DNA from: Hyphomicrobiales bacterium
Lineage (GTDB): Bacteria > Pseudomonadota > Alphaproteobacteria > Rhizobiales > Beijerinckiaceae
Direction of reading: 5' to 3'
NCBI GenBank assembly: GCA_027483505.1
Contig: JAIXUP010000071.1
Coordinates: 1-40,780 of the forward strand
Length of the DNA: 40,780 nt
Below, one piece after another: positions 1 through 9,502 of this stretch. Both the position numbers and the translations under genes were made by a program. How positions within the stretch are numbered: the stretch's first letter is position 1; each line of letters opens with the position of its first letter. Below the pieces are notes generated by a model that was not told the DNA's origin, made no database searches, and saw nothing but the letters and a program-made list of their open reading frames with translations.

Positions 1-780
1 ACGCTGCCGATCTCGGCTGAGCAGCGCCTGCTCCACATGCTGCGCAAGCTGTGGGTCTTGCCGATCGACATCCGCCTGTCGGCGCACATGTCAAAGCTCC
101 GCTTCAGGCCGCATTCCTATTCGTATATCGGGGCCGTGCCGGTGCTCGATGTCTTCGACAAGCCGATCGCCGACTGGGACATGGTCGTGAAGATGGTGTT
201 CGACCGCGTCGTCGGCGCGCTGGCGCTGATCCTGCTGTTTCCGCTCATGCTGGTGACAGCGATCGCGGTGAAGCTCGATTCGAAAGGGCCGGTTTTCTTC
301 CGGCAGAAGCGCTACGGCTTCAACAACGAGATGATCGAGGTCTTCAAATTCCGCTCGATGTACACCGACATGTCCGACGCCACGGCGTCGCGGCTGGTCA
401 CCAGGGGCGACCCGCGCGTGACGCGCGTCGGACGGTTCATCCGGAAGACCTCGATCGACGAACTGCCGCAACTGTTCAACGTCGTGTTCAGCGGCAATCT
501 CAGCCTTGTCGGCCCGCGTCCGCATGCGGCTCACGCCAAGGCCGAGGAGCGCCTGTACGACCAGGTCGTCGATGGCTATTTCGCGCGCCACAAGGTCAAG
601 CCCGGCATCACCGGCTGGGCGCAGATCAACGGCTGGCGCGGCGAGACGGACACCGAGGAGAAGATCCAGCGCCGTGTCGAGCATGACCTTTACTACATCG
701 AGAACTGGTCGGTCCTGTTCGACGCCTACATCCTGCTGATGACGCCCATTTCGCTGCTCAAGACGGAGAGTGCGTATTGA
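1..780 (+). CDS. Undecaprenyl-phosphate sugar phosphotransferase (partial, C-terminal part)
   Basis: The frame is open from base 1, so the gene begins upstream; 259 residues are visible. One hydrophobic stretch ([19 protein letters not shown]) is followed by the bacterial sugar transferase domain, with FRSMYTD near the start and [19 protein letters not shown] near the end. Both are hallmarks of the WbaP/ExoY/Pss family, which moves a sugar-1-phosphate from a UDP-sugar to undecaprenyl phosphate at the inner membrane, the first step of exopolysaccharide or O-antigen repeat-unit synthesis. It ends in TGA and the next gene starts inside that stop, so the two are translationally coupled. Full-length members usually carry an N-terminal membrane domain that would lie outside the window. 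The sugar cannot be told from sequence. Confidence 0.9.
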   Translation, partial: TLPISAEQRLLHMLRKLWVLPIDIRLSAHMSKLRFRPHSYSYIGAVPVLDVFDKPIADWDMVVKMVFDRVVGALALILLFPLMLVTAIAVKLDSKGPVFFRQKRYGFNNEMIEVFKFRSMYTDMSDATASRLVTRGDPRVTRVGRFIRKTSIDELPQLFNVVFSGNLSLVGPRPHAAHAKAEERLYDQVVDGYFARHKVKPGITGWAQINGWRGETDTEEKIQRRVEHDLYYIENWSVLFDAYILLMTPISLLKTESAY

Positions 781-2009
781 GCGCGATCAGCCATGCCGGC
801 GGCGCTGCGCTCCAGGGCGCGAGGCGGTACAGCCTGTCGGTCGCGGGCCTGCAGCGCAAGGTCCTGTGGCTGTTCGTGTTCTGCGGCTGCTTCGCGCTGA
901 TCGAGCCGTCGCCCTATGAGGTGATGTTCCTCGTCACGGTGTTCATCTTCCTGATCACCGGATTGCGCGCCAATGTGAAGATCGTGCCTCTGGTCATGCT
1001 GCTGCTGATCTTCAACATCGGCGGCATCTTCTCGCTGATCCCGTTCATGGACGAGCCGCCTTCGGTGCGTTTCATCGTGGTCGGCATCTACCTGATGTTC
1101 ACTGCGTTCCTGTTCGCCACGCTGATGTCGGATGACGCCGCCGGACGGCTGCGGACGATGGCGCACGCGCTGATCGCCTCGGCCTGGCTGACCTCGCTGG
1201 CAGGCATCGCGGGCTATTTCGACATCGGCGGGCTCGGCGCATATCTTACCCTCAACGGGCGCGCCTCGGGCACCTTCAAGGACCCGAACGTCTTCGGCCC
1301 TTACCTCGTGCTGCCGATCATCTTCCTGATGCAGGCGGTCCTGACCAGGCGGATGGGACTGCTGCGCGGCATTCTCCTGCTCAGCATTCCGGTGCTCGGG
1401 CTGTTCCTGTCCTTCTCGCGCGGGGCCTGGGGCAATCTCGTCGGGGCCACGCTCGTGCTGTTCGCGCTGACCTTCCTGACGGCGCGCAGCGACGTGCAGC
1501 GGGCAAGGGTCGTCGGCTTCTCGCTGCTGATCGTCGCGACCGCCATTGCCGCACTGATGGTGGCGCTGTCCTTCGATCCGATCCGCGAGGTCTTCAACGA
1601 ACGCGCCAGCCTGAGCCAGTCCTATGACCTGGGCGTGCAGGGCCGCTTCGGGAACCAGTTCCGCTCCCTCGGGATGCTGCTGGACATGCCCAACGGGATG
1701 GGCCCGCTCCGCTTCCGCTGGTATTTCCCGGAGGATCCACACAACACCTACATCAACGCCTTCGCGTCCTATGGCTGGCTTGGCGGGTTCTCCTACATCG
1801 CGCTGGTCGTGGTCACGATGATCGTGGGCTGGAGCGTCGTGTTCCGGCGCACCGAGACGCAGCCCTACGCCATCGCCATCTGGTCGGTGCTGTTCATCAC
1901 GCTGCTGCAGGGCGCCCAGATCGACATCGACCACTGGCGCCATGTCTACCTGATGCTTGGCCTGATCTGGGGCCTCAGGGCGATCGCGCCTGAGCCGGTG
2001 CGCTCGTGA
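777..2009 (+). CDS. O-antigen ligase / Wzy-type polymerase family membrane protein
   Basis: 410 residues with about ten hydrophobic helices and a large loop containing the conserved FKDPNVFGPYL and the PHNTYINAFASYGWLGG signature (about residues 323-340) of the Wzy_C / O-antigen ligase superfamily. These proteins polymerise or transfer polysaccharide chains on the periplasmic side of the inner membrane. The start is a TTG that overlaps the TGA of the preceding glycosyl-phosphate transferase (TTGA), which supports an operon and a joint role in surface polysaccharide synthesis. The gene faces the methyltransferase on the other strand with only six bases between stops. Whether it acts as ligase or polymerase cannot be decided here. 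Confidence 0.87.
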   Translation: MSAISHAGGAALQGARRYSLSVAGLQRKVLWLFVFCGCFALIEPSPYEVMFLVTVFIFLITGLRANVKIVPLVMLLLIFNIGGIFSLIPFMDEPPSVRFIVVGIYLMFTAFLFATLMSDDAAGRLRTMAHALIASAWLTSLAGIAGYFDIGGLGAYLTLNGRASGTFKDPNVFGPYLVLPIIFLMQAVLTRRMGLLRGILLLSIPVLGLFLSFSRGAWGNLVGATLVLFALTFLTARSDVQRARVVGFSLLIVATAIAALMVALSFDPIREVFNERASLSQSYDLGVQGRFGNQFRSLGMLLDMPNGMGPLRFRWYFPEDPHNTYINAFASYGWLGGFSYIALVVVTMIVGWSVVFRRTETQPYAIAIWSVLFITLLQGAQIDIDHWRHVYLMLGLIWGLRAIAPEPVRS

Positions 2010-2015
2010 GCGCCC

Positions 2016-2831
2016 TCACGCCGCCTTGCGCACCACAACGAAGGCGTAGGTGCTGAACAGGCGGATGTCGAGCCGCGCGGCCATCAGGTTGAAGCCGTGG
2101 TCGACCTGCCGGATGCCGGGCATGCGCTCGAAATAGCCGTGGCCCCAGAAGGGCTGGATGTGGGCCTCGGCAAAGCCGGCCCGGCGCAGCATCGGCAGGA
2201 CCTTGCGCTCATTGCTGATGCACCAATCGTAAAGCGCCGGGAATTTCGGATCATCGCCGCCGTCGCGGCGGTTCGGGAACAGGGCATGCACGATCCGGCG
2301 CGAGAGGCTTTCGGGGATCATGCGATTGAGGGTGAACACCGGCGCGTACAGCGTCGGGAAGAAGGCGAGCGCGATGCCGCCGGGGCGCAGCAGCGTGTGA
2401 ATGTTCGCCCAGGCACGCTCGACACCGTCGACATGCTCGAACACCATGCGCGAGAACATCAGATCAAAACTGCCGGGCTTTGCGTCCGGCTCGGAGAGAT
2501 CGCCGGCAATGTCGAAACGGGCCTTCTTCAGGCCATGCGGCGCGAAGTCCAGTTCGAGCTGGTCGATGTCGTTCACGGTCAGCGACAGGCCGTTGAGCGC
2601 CGGGTTTCCCGGCTGGAATCCCGGGTCGCGGCCGCCGCCGATCTCGCACAGTTCCGCAAGTCCATAGCGCCGCGCCAGCATGACGATGGTTGCGTCATAG
2701 TGGTCCCAGGCCCATTGCGAGTGCCAGGCAGGCGCAATCTCCTCGAACAAACCTGTCAGGGATGTCGCGGGCGCGGCTGTCTTCCGGCCGCCCAGGGCCG
2801 CAGTGGCTCTGCGTTCGATGATGGCCGACAT
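2016..2831 (-). CDS. Class I SAM-dependent methyltransferase
   Basis: 271 residues. The Rossmann-fold methyltransferase core is visible: motif I as LCEIGGGRDPGF (about residue 60), an acidic strand end TVNDIDQLELDF, FDIAGDLSEP, and the post-motif FDLMFSRMVFEHVDGVERAW followed by LRPGGIALAFFPT, the typical Methyltransf_11 pattern. The ATG has a GGGAG Shine-Dalgarno seven bases upstream. It converges on the polysaccharide genes, so a role in glycan methylation is possible, but the substrate is unknown. It lies downstream of the Hsp70-like gene on the same strand after a gap of about 100 bases. Confidence 0.83.
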   Translation of the reverse strand: MSAIIERRATAALGGRKTAAPATSLTGLFEEIAPAWHSQWAWDHYDATIVMLARRYGLAELCEIGGGRDPGFQPGNPALNGLSLTVNDIDQLELDFAPHGLKKARFDIAGDLSEPDAKPGSFDLMFSRMVFEHVDGVERAWANIHTLLRPGGIALAFFPTLYAPVFTLNRMIPESLSRRIVHALFPNRRDGGDDPKFPALYDWCISNERKVLPMLRRAGFAEAHIQPFWGHGYFERMPGIRQVDHGFNLMAARLDIRLFSTYAFVVVRKAA

Positions 2832-2932
2832 CTGTGGCTCCCGGACCGTTGAAGCCCCATGAGGTCCTGCCCGGCCGGGAGAAGCAAGAAAAGCGTTACC
2901 AGGTGGTTAGCGCCCGTGGTTAGGCGGCATGG

Positions 2933-4258
2933 TTAGCGCGCGGGCGGCGGAGCCGCGACCTCCCATGCGCTGCGGTTCTCCTCAAGTCCAATCAGCGCAA
3001 GCCCATGGGCGATCGACTCGAACTGGCCGCCCGAATCAAGCTTGTCGGCCCCGAAGCGCTGCGCGAAAAGGCGCCGCACGGCCGGTATGTAGGATGTGCC
3101 GCCGGTCAGGAACACGCGGTCGATGGCGGCTGGCGTCACGCCTTCCCGCCGGAACAGGTCGTCGACAGTGGCGTCGATCCGCGCCAGATCATCGGCGATC
3201 CAGCCCTCGAACTGGGCAGTCGTGATCTCCTGTTCGATGACGATGTCGCCCTTCCTGAAGGAGAACAGCGTCTTGGGCTGCGACGACAGTGCCATCTTGG
3301 CGGCGGACACGGCCCGGTAGACGGCGAAACCCCAGTCGTTCTCGATCACCTCGACCAGCCGGGCGATCAGCTCCGGCTTCAGCGCGATCTTCATCAGTTT
3401 GTCGAGCTCGCGTCTGTTCTCGGCCGATTTGAGCAGGGCCAGCTGATGCCAGCGGGCGAAATTGGCGTAGTAATGCGCGGGCACCTCCATCACCTGTCCC
3501 ATCGAGCGATACTGGCTGCCCTTGCCGAGACGCGGCGAGACGACCGCGTTGATGATGCGGTAGTCGAAGCTGTCGCCGGCGATGCCGATGCCGGCATGGC
3601 CCAGCGGGACCGCCCGCAGCGCGCCGTTGCGGCGTTCGAAGCGCAGGATCGAGAAGTCGCTGGTGCCGCCGCCGAAGTCGCCGACAAGGATCGTCGCGTC
3701 CTTCTCCAGCCGCTGGGCGTAGTAGTAGGCCGCCCCGACCGGCTCGTAGACATAGGCCGGGCGCGCGAGGCCGGCCTTGGCATAGGCGGCGTCATAGCGC
3801 CGATGGGCCAGCGCCTCGTCGGGGTTGCCGCCTGCGAAGGCCACGGGCCGCCCGGCGACGATCGCCGCGCCGCGCGGCACCTGGTCGCCCGAATCCTCCA
3901 GGACAAGGCCGAAGAAGGTCGCGAGCAGATCCTCAAACAGGAAACGCGTCGAGAAAATCCGGGTGTCGCGGAAAACAGCGCTGGCGATGTGGCTCTTGAA
4001 GGACTGGATGAAGCGCGTCTCGCTGACCGACCCGAGATAGCGTTCGATGGCGTAAGGCCCGCCGGTGGTTTCGACCGTCAGGACCCGGTCGATGTCATGA
4101 CGTTCGAAGCACAACACAGAGCGGTACACATCCTCGATTTCGCCGCTGTGGGGCCAGGTGATGCTGCGCACGGGTTTGCCGCGCTCGGCCACCGCCAGCA
4201 CGGTGTTCGTGGTTCCGAAGTCGACGCCGATCGCAATGTCGGGAGTTGGTCTGGTCAC
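2933..4258 (-). CDS. Hsp70-family (YegD-like) ATPase
   Basis: 441 residues from a GTG at 4258, preferred over a GTG at 4303 because GGAG lies nine bases before it and the phosphate-1 motif then falls near the N-terminus. Actin/Hsp70 ATPase motifs are present in order: GVDFGTTNT (phosphate 1), GDFGGGTSDFSIL (phosphate 2, mid-protein) and FLTGGTSYIPAVRRLF (adenosine motif, near the end). The protein stops after the ATPase domain, without the substrate-binding beta domain and lid of DnaK; this architecture matches the YegD group, whose substrate is not established. No DnaJ or GrpE partner is nearby. It diverges from the tRNA gene. Confidence 0.88.
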   Translation of the reverse strand: MTRPTPDIAIGVDFGTTNTVLAVAERGKPVRSITWPHSGEIEDVYRSVLCFERHDIDRVLTVETTGGPYAIERYLGSVSETRFIQSFKSHIASAVFRDTRIFSTRFLFEDLLATFFGLVLEDSGDQVPRGAAIVAGRPVAFAGGNPDEALAHRRYDAAYAKAGLARPAYVYEPVGAAYYYAQRLEKDATILVGDFGGGTSDFSILRFERRNGALRAVPLGHAGIGIAGDSFDYRIINAVVSPRLGKGSQYRSMGQVMEVPAHYYANFARWHQLALLKSAENRRELDKLMKIALKPELIARLVEVIENDWGFAVYRAVSAAKMALSSQPKTLFSFRKGDIVIEQEITTAQFEGWIADDLARIDATVDDLFRREGVTPAAIDRVFLTGGTSYIPAVRRLFAQRFGADKLDSGGQFESIAHGLALIGLEENRSAWEVAAPPPAR

Positions 4259-4427
4259 AGGATCGCGCTCCGGCAGGGCCGGGCTGGATACAGGGCCGCG
4301 CACGGGAAGGAAAGCGCAAATGCTGGGCGTAAGCGGCCGGGACAGAATTCGCCCGGACCTTGCCGGGTCCGGTTCACACGGCCAGGATCACGTCCCCATC
4401 TTTTGCCGCACGCCTGCCGATCGACCG

Positions 4428-4456
4428 TTGCGCAGGCCAAACGCGCCCTCTATAAG
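4428..4456 (+). promoter_or_regulatory. Promoter of the tRNA-Pro gene
   Basis: TTGCGC at 4428-4433 and TATAAG at 4451-4456 are separated by exactly 17 bases, and the mature tRNA begins nine bases after the -10 box. This is a good match to a sigma-70-type housekeeping promoter and is correctly placed for a single-gene tRNA transcript. Confidence 0.6.
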
Positions 4457-4465
4457 CACCGCTGT

Positions 4466-4543
4466 CGGGGCGTAGCGCAGCCCGGTTAGCGCACTAGTCT
4501 GGGAGACTAGGGGTCGTGAGTTCAAATCTCGCCGCCCCGACCA
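4466..4543 (+). tRNA. tRNA-Pro (anticodon GGG)
   Basis: A full cloverleaf can be drawn. The acceptor stem CGGGGCG (4466-4472) pairs perfectly with CGCCCCG (4533-4539), followed by discriminator A and an encoded CCA. The anticodon stem CTAGT/ACTAG encloses the loop CTGGGAG, giving anticodon GGG (proline, CCC and CCU codons). The T arm contains the standard GTTCAAATC-type loop (GAGTTCAAATCTC). Position 37, just 3' of the anticodon, is A rather than the G found in most bacterial proline tRNAs. Confidence 0.95.
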
Positions 4544-4648
4544 TTGTTAAGCTTTGCCGGTCAACGACTTGGCGGTTCGTTCAAAATCAGAACAAACCGG
4601 GTCGTCTTGGCTCCTGCATCAGGCTTTGTGTCTTGCAGCGTGACGCGC

Positions 4649-5707
4649 CTATGCGCCGGCGAAGACGTGTCCGCCGGTGACGCGCAGGCCGACGCGCTCG
4701 CCGACCGCCGGCGCAACGGCACTGAAGATGTCGACGTCGAGCTTCCGGGCGAGGCCCCGCACCGCAACTTCCGCACGCCGGATCGCGCCATGGCGGCGCA
4801 CGTTTGCAACATGGCCATCCAGCGCCGTGGCGCCCGGAATGTCGAAGCGGAAATGATGCGGGCGGACATAAAGGGCGCCCGGTCCTGACGTGTTGGCCCC
4901 GGCATGGAATACCGGCGAGCCGTCAAACAACGCCTCACCGCCCTTCAATTCGACCGGAATATGGTTGGCTTCGCCCAGAAACCCGCAGACGAAGGCAGTG
5001 GCTGGGTGATCATAGACAGCATCCGGCGTGCCCACCTGCTCCAGCAGCCCATCGTTGAGGATCGCGACCCGGTCCGCAAGTTCCAGCGCCTCTTCCTGAT
5101 CGTGGGTCACGAACAGCGTGGTGTGGCCGGTCTGGTCGTGCAAGGCGCGCAGCCAGGCCCGCAGGTCCTTGCGCACCTTGGCGTCGAGCGCACCGAACGG
5201 TTCGTCCAGCAGCAGCACGCGCGGCTCGATGGCGAGCGCCCTGGCCAGGGCCACGCGCTGGCGCTGGCCGCCTGAAAGCTGGGAGGGGAACCGGGCTTCG
5301 AGCCCCGGCAGCTGGACCAGATCAAGCAGCGCGCCGACGCGCTGCCGGATCTCGCTTTCCGGCGGTCGTGTCCGGCGCGGCCGGGCGCGCAGGCCGAACG
5401 CGATGTTGTCCGCTACCGTCATGTGGCGGAACAGCGCATAGCTCTGGAACACCATGCCGATGCGGCGGTCACGCAACGACAAGACGTCGGCGTCGACCCC
5501 ATCGAACAGGATGCGGCCCTGGTCGGCCTGGTCGAGGCCGGCAATCAGGCGCAAGAGCGTCGTCTTGCCGGAGCCTGACGGACCGAGCAGGGCGACCAGT
5601 TCGCCCGGCGCGATCGCCAGCGAAATGCCCTTGAGCGCGGCAAAGCCGCCGAACTGGCGGCTGGCCTGCTCGATCACCACCGGCACGGATCTCTGGGCAG
5701 CGGACAC
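4649..5707 (-). CDS. cysA: Sulfate/thiosulfate ABC transporter ATP-binding protein CysA
   Basis: 352 residues from a GTG preceded by GGAGG with a six-base spacer, which fixes the start. ABC ATPase motifs: Walker [10 protein letters not shown] (residues 42-50), signature LSGGQ (144-148), Walker B LLLDEP (165-170) and switch histidine in [12 protein letters not shown]-terminal TOBE-like region of about 100 residues follows, as in CysA. It is the last gene of the sbp-cysT-cysW-cysA operon and powers sulfate uptake at the inner membrane for assimilation to cysteine. The reading frame is open further upstream, but that stretch is antisense-like and overlaps cysW, so it was excluded. Confidence 0.94.
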   Translation of the reverse strand: MSAAQRSVPVVIEQASRQFGGFAALKGISLAIAPGELVALLGPSGSGKTTLLRLIAGLDQADQGRILFDGVDADVLSLRDRRIGMVFQSYALFRHMTVADNIAFGLRARPRRTRPPESEIRQRVGALLDLVQLPGLEARFPSQLSGGQRQRVALARALAIEPRVLLLDEPFGALDAKVRKDLRAWLRALHDQTGHTTLFVTHDQEEALELADRVAILNDGLLEQVGTPDAVYDHPATAFVCGFLGEANHIPVELKGGEALFDGSPVFHAGANTSGPGALYVRPHHFRFDIPGATALDGHVANVRRHGAIRRAEVAVRGLARKLDVDIFSAVAPAVGERVGLRVTGGHVFAGA

Positions 5708-5730
5708 GGCGTTCCTCCGTCTGTGATCGG

Positions 5731-6609
5731 TCAATGGCGGCGCGATGCGGCGATCTCGTCCGCATGGCGCCATTCGAGAAAGCTCTTGGCCGCGAGCGTC
5801 ACCAGCGCCAGCAGGGCCAGCAGCGAGGCCACCGCAAAGGCCGCGACGCTCATGTATTCGTTGTACAGGATTTCCACATGGAGCGGCATCGTCGTGGTCA
5901 AGCCCCGGATCTTGCCGGAGACGACCGCCACCGCGCCGAACTCCCCCATGGCGCGGGCGTTGCAGAGCAGCACCCCGTAGAGCAGGCTCCACTTGATGTT
6001 GGGCAGCGTCACCATGCAGAAGGTGCGCCAGCCGGATGCGCCAAGCGTCAGCGCGGTCTCCTCCTCCGCATTGCCCAGGGCCTGCATGTGCGGGATCAGC
6101 TCGCGCGCGATGAACGGAAAGGTGACGAAGAGGGTCGCCAGCACGATGCCGGGCAGCGCGAAAATGATCTCGACGCCGTAGGAGGCCAGAACAGGCCCGA
6201 AATAGCCCTGCGCGCCGAAGAGAAGCACGAAGACAAGGCCCGCGATCACGGGCGAGACCGAGAACGGCAGATCGACCAGACTGACGAGCAGGCTCTTGCC
6301 GCGAAACTCGTGCTTTGCGATCGCCCAGGCACCTGCGATGCCGACCACGACATTGACGGGAACGGCAATGGCCGCAACCACGAGCGTCAGCCAGATCGCG
6401 GCAAGCGCGTCGGGATCGGCCAGGCCGTTCCGATAGGCCTGCCAGCCCCGGGCGAACGCCTCGATGAAGACGATGGCCAGCGGCAGCGCCAGAAACAGCG
6501 CGAGAAAGCCCAACGCCAGCGTGACCAGGACGATCCGTGCCGCCGCGCCGTCGCGACGGGCGATGCGGGCCTCGGGCATCTCGATCGCGGCAAGGTTGGC
6601 GTCAGACAT
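5731..6609 (-). CDS. cysW: Sulfate ABC transporter permease CysW
   Basis: 292 residues with about six membrane helices and the BPD_transp_1 fold. The EAA loop, which contacts the ATPase, is seen in [24 protein letters not shown], and the sequence [19 protein letters not shown] is the CysW-type C-terminal signature. The ATG at 6609 has GGAGG seven bases upstream and is chosen over a TTG two codons earlier. It overlaps the end of cysT by eight bases, indicating translational coupling, and forms the heterodimeric sulfate channel with CysT. Confidence 0.94.
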   Translation of the reverse strand: MSDANLAAIEMPEARIARRDGAAARIVLVTLALGFLALFLALPLAIVFIEAFARGWQAYRNGLADPDALAAIWLTLVVAAIAVPVNVVVGIAGAWAIAKHEFRGKSLLVSLVDLPFSVSPVIAGLVFVLLFGAQGYFGPVLASYGVEIIFALPGIVLATLFVTFPFIARELIPHMQALGNAEEETALTLGASGWRTFCMVTLPNIKWSLLYGVLLCNARAMGEFGAVAVVSGKIRGLTTTMPLHVEILYNEYMSVAAFAVASLLALLALVTLAAKSFLEWRHADEIAASRRH

Positions 6610-7462
6610 GCCCAAGCCTCCGGCGAAGCGCCGCCTGCAGGAGGTTGAGACCGAGGATCAGGATGAAGGACAGCAGCAGCATCAGGACGCCGATGACGGC
6701 CGCGCCCGCATAGTCGAACTGCTCCAGCCTGATGAAGATCAGCAGCGGCGCGATCTCCGAGACCATCGGAATGTTGCCGGCAATGAAGATCACGGACCCG
6801 TACTCCCCGACCGCGCGGGCGAAGGCGAGGGTGAAGCCCGTCAGCACCGCCGGCAGCACAGGCGGAAGGACGACGCTGGTGAGCGTCTTCCAGCGGCTGG
6901 CGCCCAGCAGCGCGGCCGCTTCCTCAAGCTCGGCCTCCATTTCGGCCAGCACCGGCTGCACGGTGCGCACCACGAAGGGCAGGCCGATGAAGATCAGCGC
7001 CATCAGGATGCCGGCGGGGGTGTAGCCGACCTTGATGCCGAGCTGCGCCAGCGGCGCGCCGATCCAGCCGTTGGGGGCGTAGAGCGCGGCCAGCGCAATG
7101 CCGGCAACAGCCGTCGGCAACGCGAAGGGCAGGTCGACGGCAGCATCGACCAGCCGCCGTCCGGGGAAGTCGTAGCGCACCAGCACCCAGGCGATGATCA
7201 GGCCGAAGACGACGTTGATGGCTGCGGCCAGCAGCGCAACCCCGAACGAGACGCGCAAGGCGGACAGCACGCGCCGAGAGGTCGCCAGCGCCCATATGTC
7301 CTCAGGGCCGGCGCTCGCCGCCTTCAGCACGAGGGCCGCCAACGGGATCAGCACCACCAGCGACAGCGCCGTGACGATGATGCCGAAGCTCAGCCCGAAT
7401 CCGGGGATCACGCTGCGCTCGCGCCACGCACCGGCTCCGTTGCGGCGGACGACAGCGCTCAT
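6602..7462 (-). CDS. cysT: Sulfate ABC transporter permease CysT
   Basis: 286 residues with about six membrane helices. The CysT signatures VDLPFALPTAVAGIALAALY, the EAA loop EEAAALLGASRWKTLTSVVLPP and ARAVGEYGSVIFIAGNIP are all present. It is the partner of CysW in the sulfate/thiosulfate channel. Only three bases separate its ATG from the stop of the binding-protein gene, with GAGAG as ribosome binding site inside the end of that gene. The family assignment is secure from motif and context. Confidence 0.95.
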   Translation of the reverse strand: MSAVVRRNGAGAWRERSVIPGFGLSFGIIVTALSLVVLIPLAALVLKAASAGPEDIWALATSRRVLSALRVSFGVALLAAAINVVFGLIIAWVLVRYDFPGRRLVDAAVDLPFALPTAVAGIALAALYAPNGWIGAPLAQLGIKVGYTPAGILMALIFIGLPFVVRTVQPVLAEMEAELEEAAALLGASRWKTLTSVVLPPVLPAVLTGFTLAFARAVGEYGSVIFIAGNIPMVSEIAPLLIFIRLEQFDYAGAAVIGVLMLLLSFILILGLNLLQAALRRRLGHV

Positions 7463-7465
7463 CTC

Positions 7466-8503
7466 TCAGCGGCCCGGCTTGTAGAGCTGGTCGAAGGTGC
7501 CGCCATCGCCGAAATGAACCGGTTGCGCCCTGCCCCAGCCGCCGAACACCTCATCGATCGTGACCAGCGTCAGCTTCGGAAACTTCGCCACATCCTTCGG
7601 ATCGGCATGCTGCGGCGCGCGCGGCCGGTAGTGATGCCGGGCGATGATGGCCTGCCCTTTCGGCGTATACAGGAAGCGCAGATAGGCCTCTGCCTCGGCG
7701 CGGGTGCCCTTCGCGTCGACATTGCCGTCGATGACGGCGACCGGTGGCTCAGCCAGGATGGACAGGCTGGGGACGATGATCTCGAACTTGTCAGCGCCGA
7801 ACTCGGCCAGCGCCAGGAAGGCCTCGTTCTCCCAGGCGAGAAAGACATCCCCGATGCCGCGTTGCGTGAAGGTGGTGGTAGCCCCCCTCGCCGCGGTGTC
7901 GAGCACCGGCACATTGGCCAGGAGCCTCGCTACATAGTTGCGAACCCTGGTCTCGTCCCTGTCGAAGGCGCGCTCGGCCCAGGCCCAGGCCGCGAGATAG
8001 TTCCAGCGCGCGCCGCCGCTGGTCTTGGGATTGGGCGTGATCACCTGGAGGCCGGGCTTGGCCAGATCGCTCCAATCCTTCACGCCCTTCGGATTGCCCT
8101 TGCGGACAAGGAAGACGATCGTGGAGGTGTAGGGCGAGGCATTGTCGGGCAGCCGTCCCTGCCAGTCCTTTCGCAGCTTGCCGGTACGGCTGGCAATGGC
8201 GTCGATGTCGCCGGCCAGCGCCAGCGTCACCACGTCGGCGTTCAGGCCATCGATCACCGCCCGCGCCTGACTGCCGGACCCGCCATGCGACTGGCGGATG
8301 CCCCTGATCTTCTTCGGGTTGGCGGCGTTCCACTCGGCGATGAAGGCGGCATTGATCTCGCGGTACAGCTCGCGCGTCGGATCATAGGAGACATTGAGCA
8401 GTTCGGTCTGGGCCCGCGCGCCGCTGACGACAAAAAGGCATGCCAGCAACGCTGCCGCAAACAGACTTCGGTCGAGATAGGCCCTGACGCTGGTTTCCGA
8501 CAT
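7466..8503 (-). CDS. Sulfate ABC transporter periplasmic binding protein
   Basis: 345 residues from an ATG with AGGGA upstream; an in-frame ATG 25 codons earlier would bury the signal peptide and is rejected. The N-terminus has a charged start (RAYLDR), a hydrophobic core and an A-x-A cleavage site (ARAQ), so it is exported by Sec. The mature protein begins [17 protein letters not shown], the classic opening of Sbp/CysP sulfate binding proteins, and contains the family's [17 protein letters not shown] and [17 protein letters not shown] ligand-site segments. It delivers sulfate or thiosulfate to CysTW. First gene of the operon. Sbp and CysP cannot be separated with certainty. Confidence 0.93.
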   Translation of the reverse strand: MSETSVRAYLDRSLFAAALLACLFVVSGARAQTELLNVSYDPTRELYREINAAFIAEWNAANPKKIRGIRQSHGGSGSQARAVIDGLNADVVTLALAGDIDAIASRTGKLRKDWQGRLPDNASPYTSTIVFLVRKGNPKGVKDWSDLAKPGLQVITPNPKTSGGARWNYLAAWAWAERAFDRDETRVRNYVARLLANVPVLDTAARGATTTFTQRGIGDVFLAWENEAFLALAEFGADKFEIIVPSLSILAEPPVAVIDGNVDAKGTRAEAEAYLRFLYTPKGQAIIARHHYRPRAPQHADPKDVAKFPKLTLVTIDEVFGGWGRAQPVHFGDGGTFDQLYKPGR

Positions 8504-8942
8504 GGATCGCTTCCCTGGACAGTAAGGCATTCGCGAGAGACAGACCCGCACAGGGCCAACGCGCTTGTCAGAAATCACATACTTTCCCGTGTTGTTTCAA
8601 TTCCTTGACACAGACAAGCCTTCTCTTTTCAGTGCCCCGCAGAGGCCATTCTGCTCCCGGCGCGGCGCTCGGGCACACGAGAACCCGCCACGGAGCGGGC
8701 CCCGATCTGGACAACCCAAGCCCTGCTGGCGCGTCGTGCCACCGCTCCGATCAGAACCAGAGCAGGACCTTCATCCGGCAAGGTGTCAAGCAATTCCGGC
8801 AATGTCGTGATCGTTCCGCTGACGATCTGCTCCTACGGCCTCGTGGCTGACTGCACCGCATGGCGGCCTGCTTGCATGAGGGGTCATGCCCCGTCTTGCC
8901 AACGAGCATGCGCCGGGCCTCGCGCCGATCGAGGCTATTCGC
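8504..8942. other. 439-bp stretch without a recognisable gene
   Basis: This lies upstream of the sulfate operon and downstream of the MerR gene, both on the minus strand. Open frames on either strand have no convincing start or protein motif. A small dyad (GCATGA around 8875 against TCATGC around 8886) lies downstream of merR but lacks a T run. The 8571-8620 part is AT-richer than its surroundings and is the likely place for the sbp promoter. No riboswitch or tRNA fold was recognised. Confidence 0.5.
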
Positions 8943-9470
8943 TCAAGAAGCCGGGCGCTTGCCGAGGACGCGGGCCAGGTCGTTGCGCGCGGCGGAGATG
9001 TCGGTCAGCGCGGCGCGGAGCAGGTCTGCGGCGCTCGCGCCGGGGGCTGCCGGCATGGGGCGAGCCGGGGCAGCCGCGGCCGGTGGCGCATCCTGCCGCT
9101 GCGCCGGGCGCTCGTCGTCGCGATCCGGCTCAAGCACATCAACGTCCGGCGCCGCTTCGGCCCGCGCCGCGTCGCCTGCGGCAGCCGGCAATACGCCGCC
9201 ACGTCCGACGGCCTGCACGGCCCGCACGCCCTGCTCCTTCAGAATGCGCTGCACACCCTTGATGGTGTAGCCCTGACCATACAGAAGCGTCTTGAGGCCC
9301 GTGATCAGCGCAACGTCGTCGGGCCGATAATAGCGACGGCCGCCGCCGCGCTTCAGGGGCTTGATCTGGGTGAATCGCGTTTCCCAGAAGCGGAGCACAT
9401 GCTGCGGAAGGTCAAGGTCGTCCGCGACCTCGCTGATGGTGCGAAAGGCGTCTGGACTCTTGTCGGCCAT
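8943..9470 (-). CDS. MerR family transcriptional regulator
   Basis: 175 residues. The N-terminal 75 residues form a MerR winged helix: [25 protein letters not shown], then [15 protein letters not shown] and the [13 protein letters not shown] helix. The rest is Ala/Pro-rich and low in complexity until a C-terminal helix with [20 protein letters not shown]. No cysteine metal-binding motif is present. Its place after plsX-fabH-ihfA is the conserved Hyphomicrobiales arrangement; the family's target in this setting is not established. The ATG at 9470 gives a start about ten residues before the HTH; a TTG at 9506 that would overlap ihfA is less likely. Confidence 0.87.
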   Translation of the reverse strand: MADKSPDAFRTISEVADDLDLPQHVLRFWETRFTQIKPLKRGGGRRYYRPDDVALITGLKTLLYGQGYTIKGVQRILKEQGVRAVQAVGRGGVLPAAAGDAARAEAAPDVDVLEPDRDDERPAQRQDAPPAAAAPARPMPAAPGASAADLLRAALTDISAARNDLARVLGKRPAS

Positions 9471-9502
9471 CTGCTCACCCGCTTCCATCTCCGTCCCGAA
9501 TG

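Noticed and set aside
2900..2940. Three GGTTAG copies downstream of the Hsp70-like gene
   Set aside because: Short and irregularly spaced; no sign of a repeat family or attachment site.
3005..4489. Plus-strand open frame of 494 codons over the Hsp70-like gene
   Set aside because: Runs antisense through all three ATPase motifs and into the tRNA gene; composition is that of a shadow frame.
4466..4700. tRNA-Pro as an integration site for a genomic island
   Set aside because: No integrase follows the 3' end and no repeat of the tRNA end was noticed; the next gene is part of a normal sulfate operon.
6464..8608. Very long plus-strand open frame (714 codons) antisense to the sulfate permease and binding-protein genes
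   Set aside because: It is rich in Arg, Gln, His and Asp, has no domain motif, and mirrors real genes with clear motifs on the other strand. High GC makes such antisense frames common.
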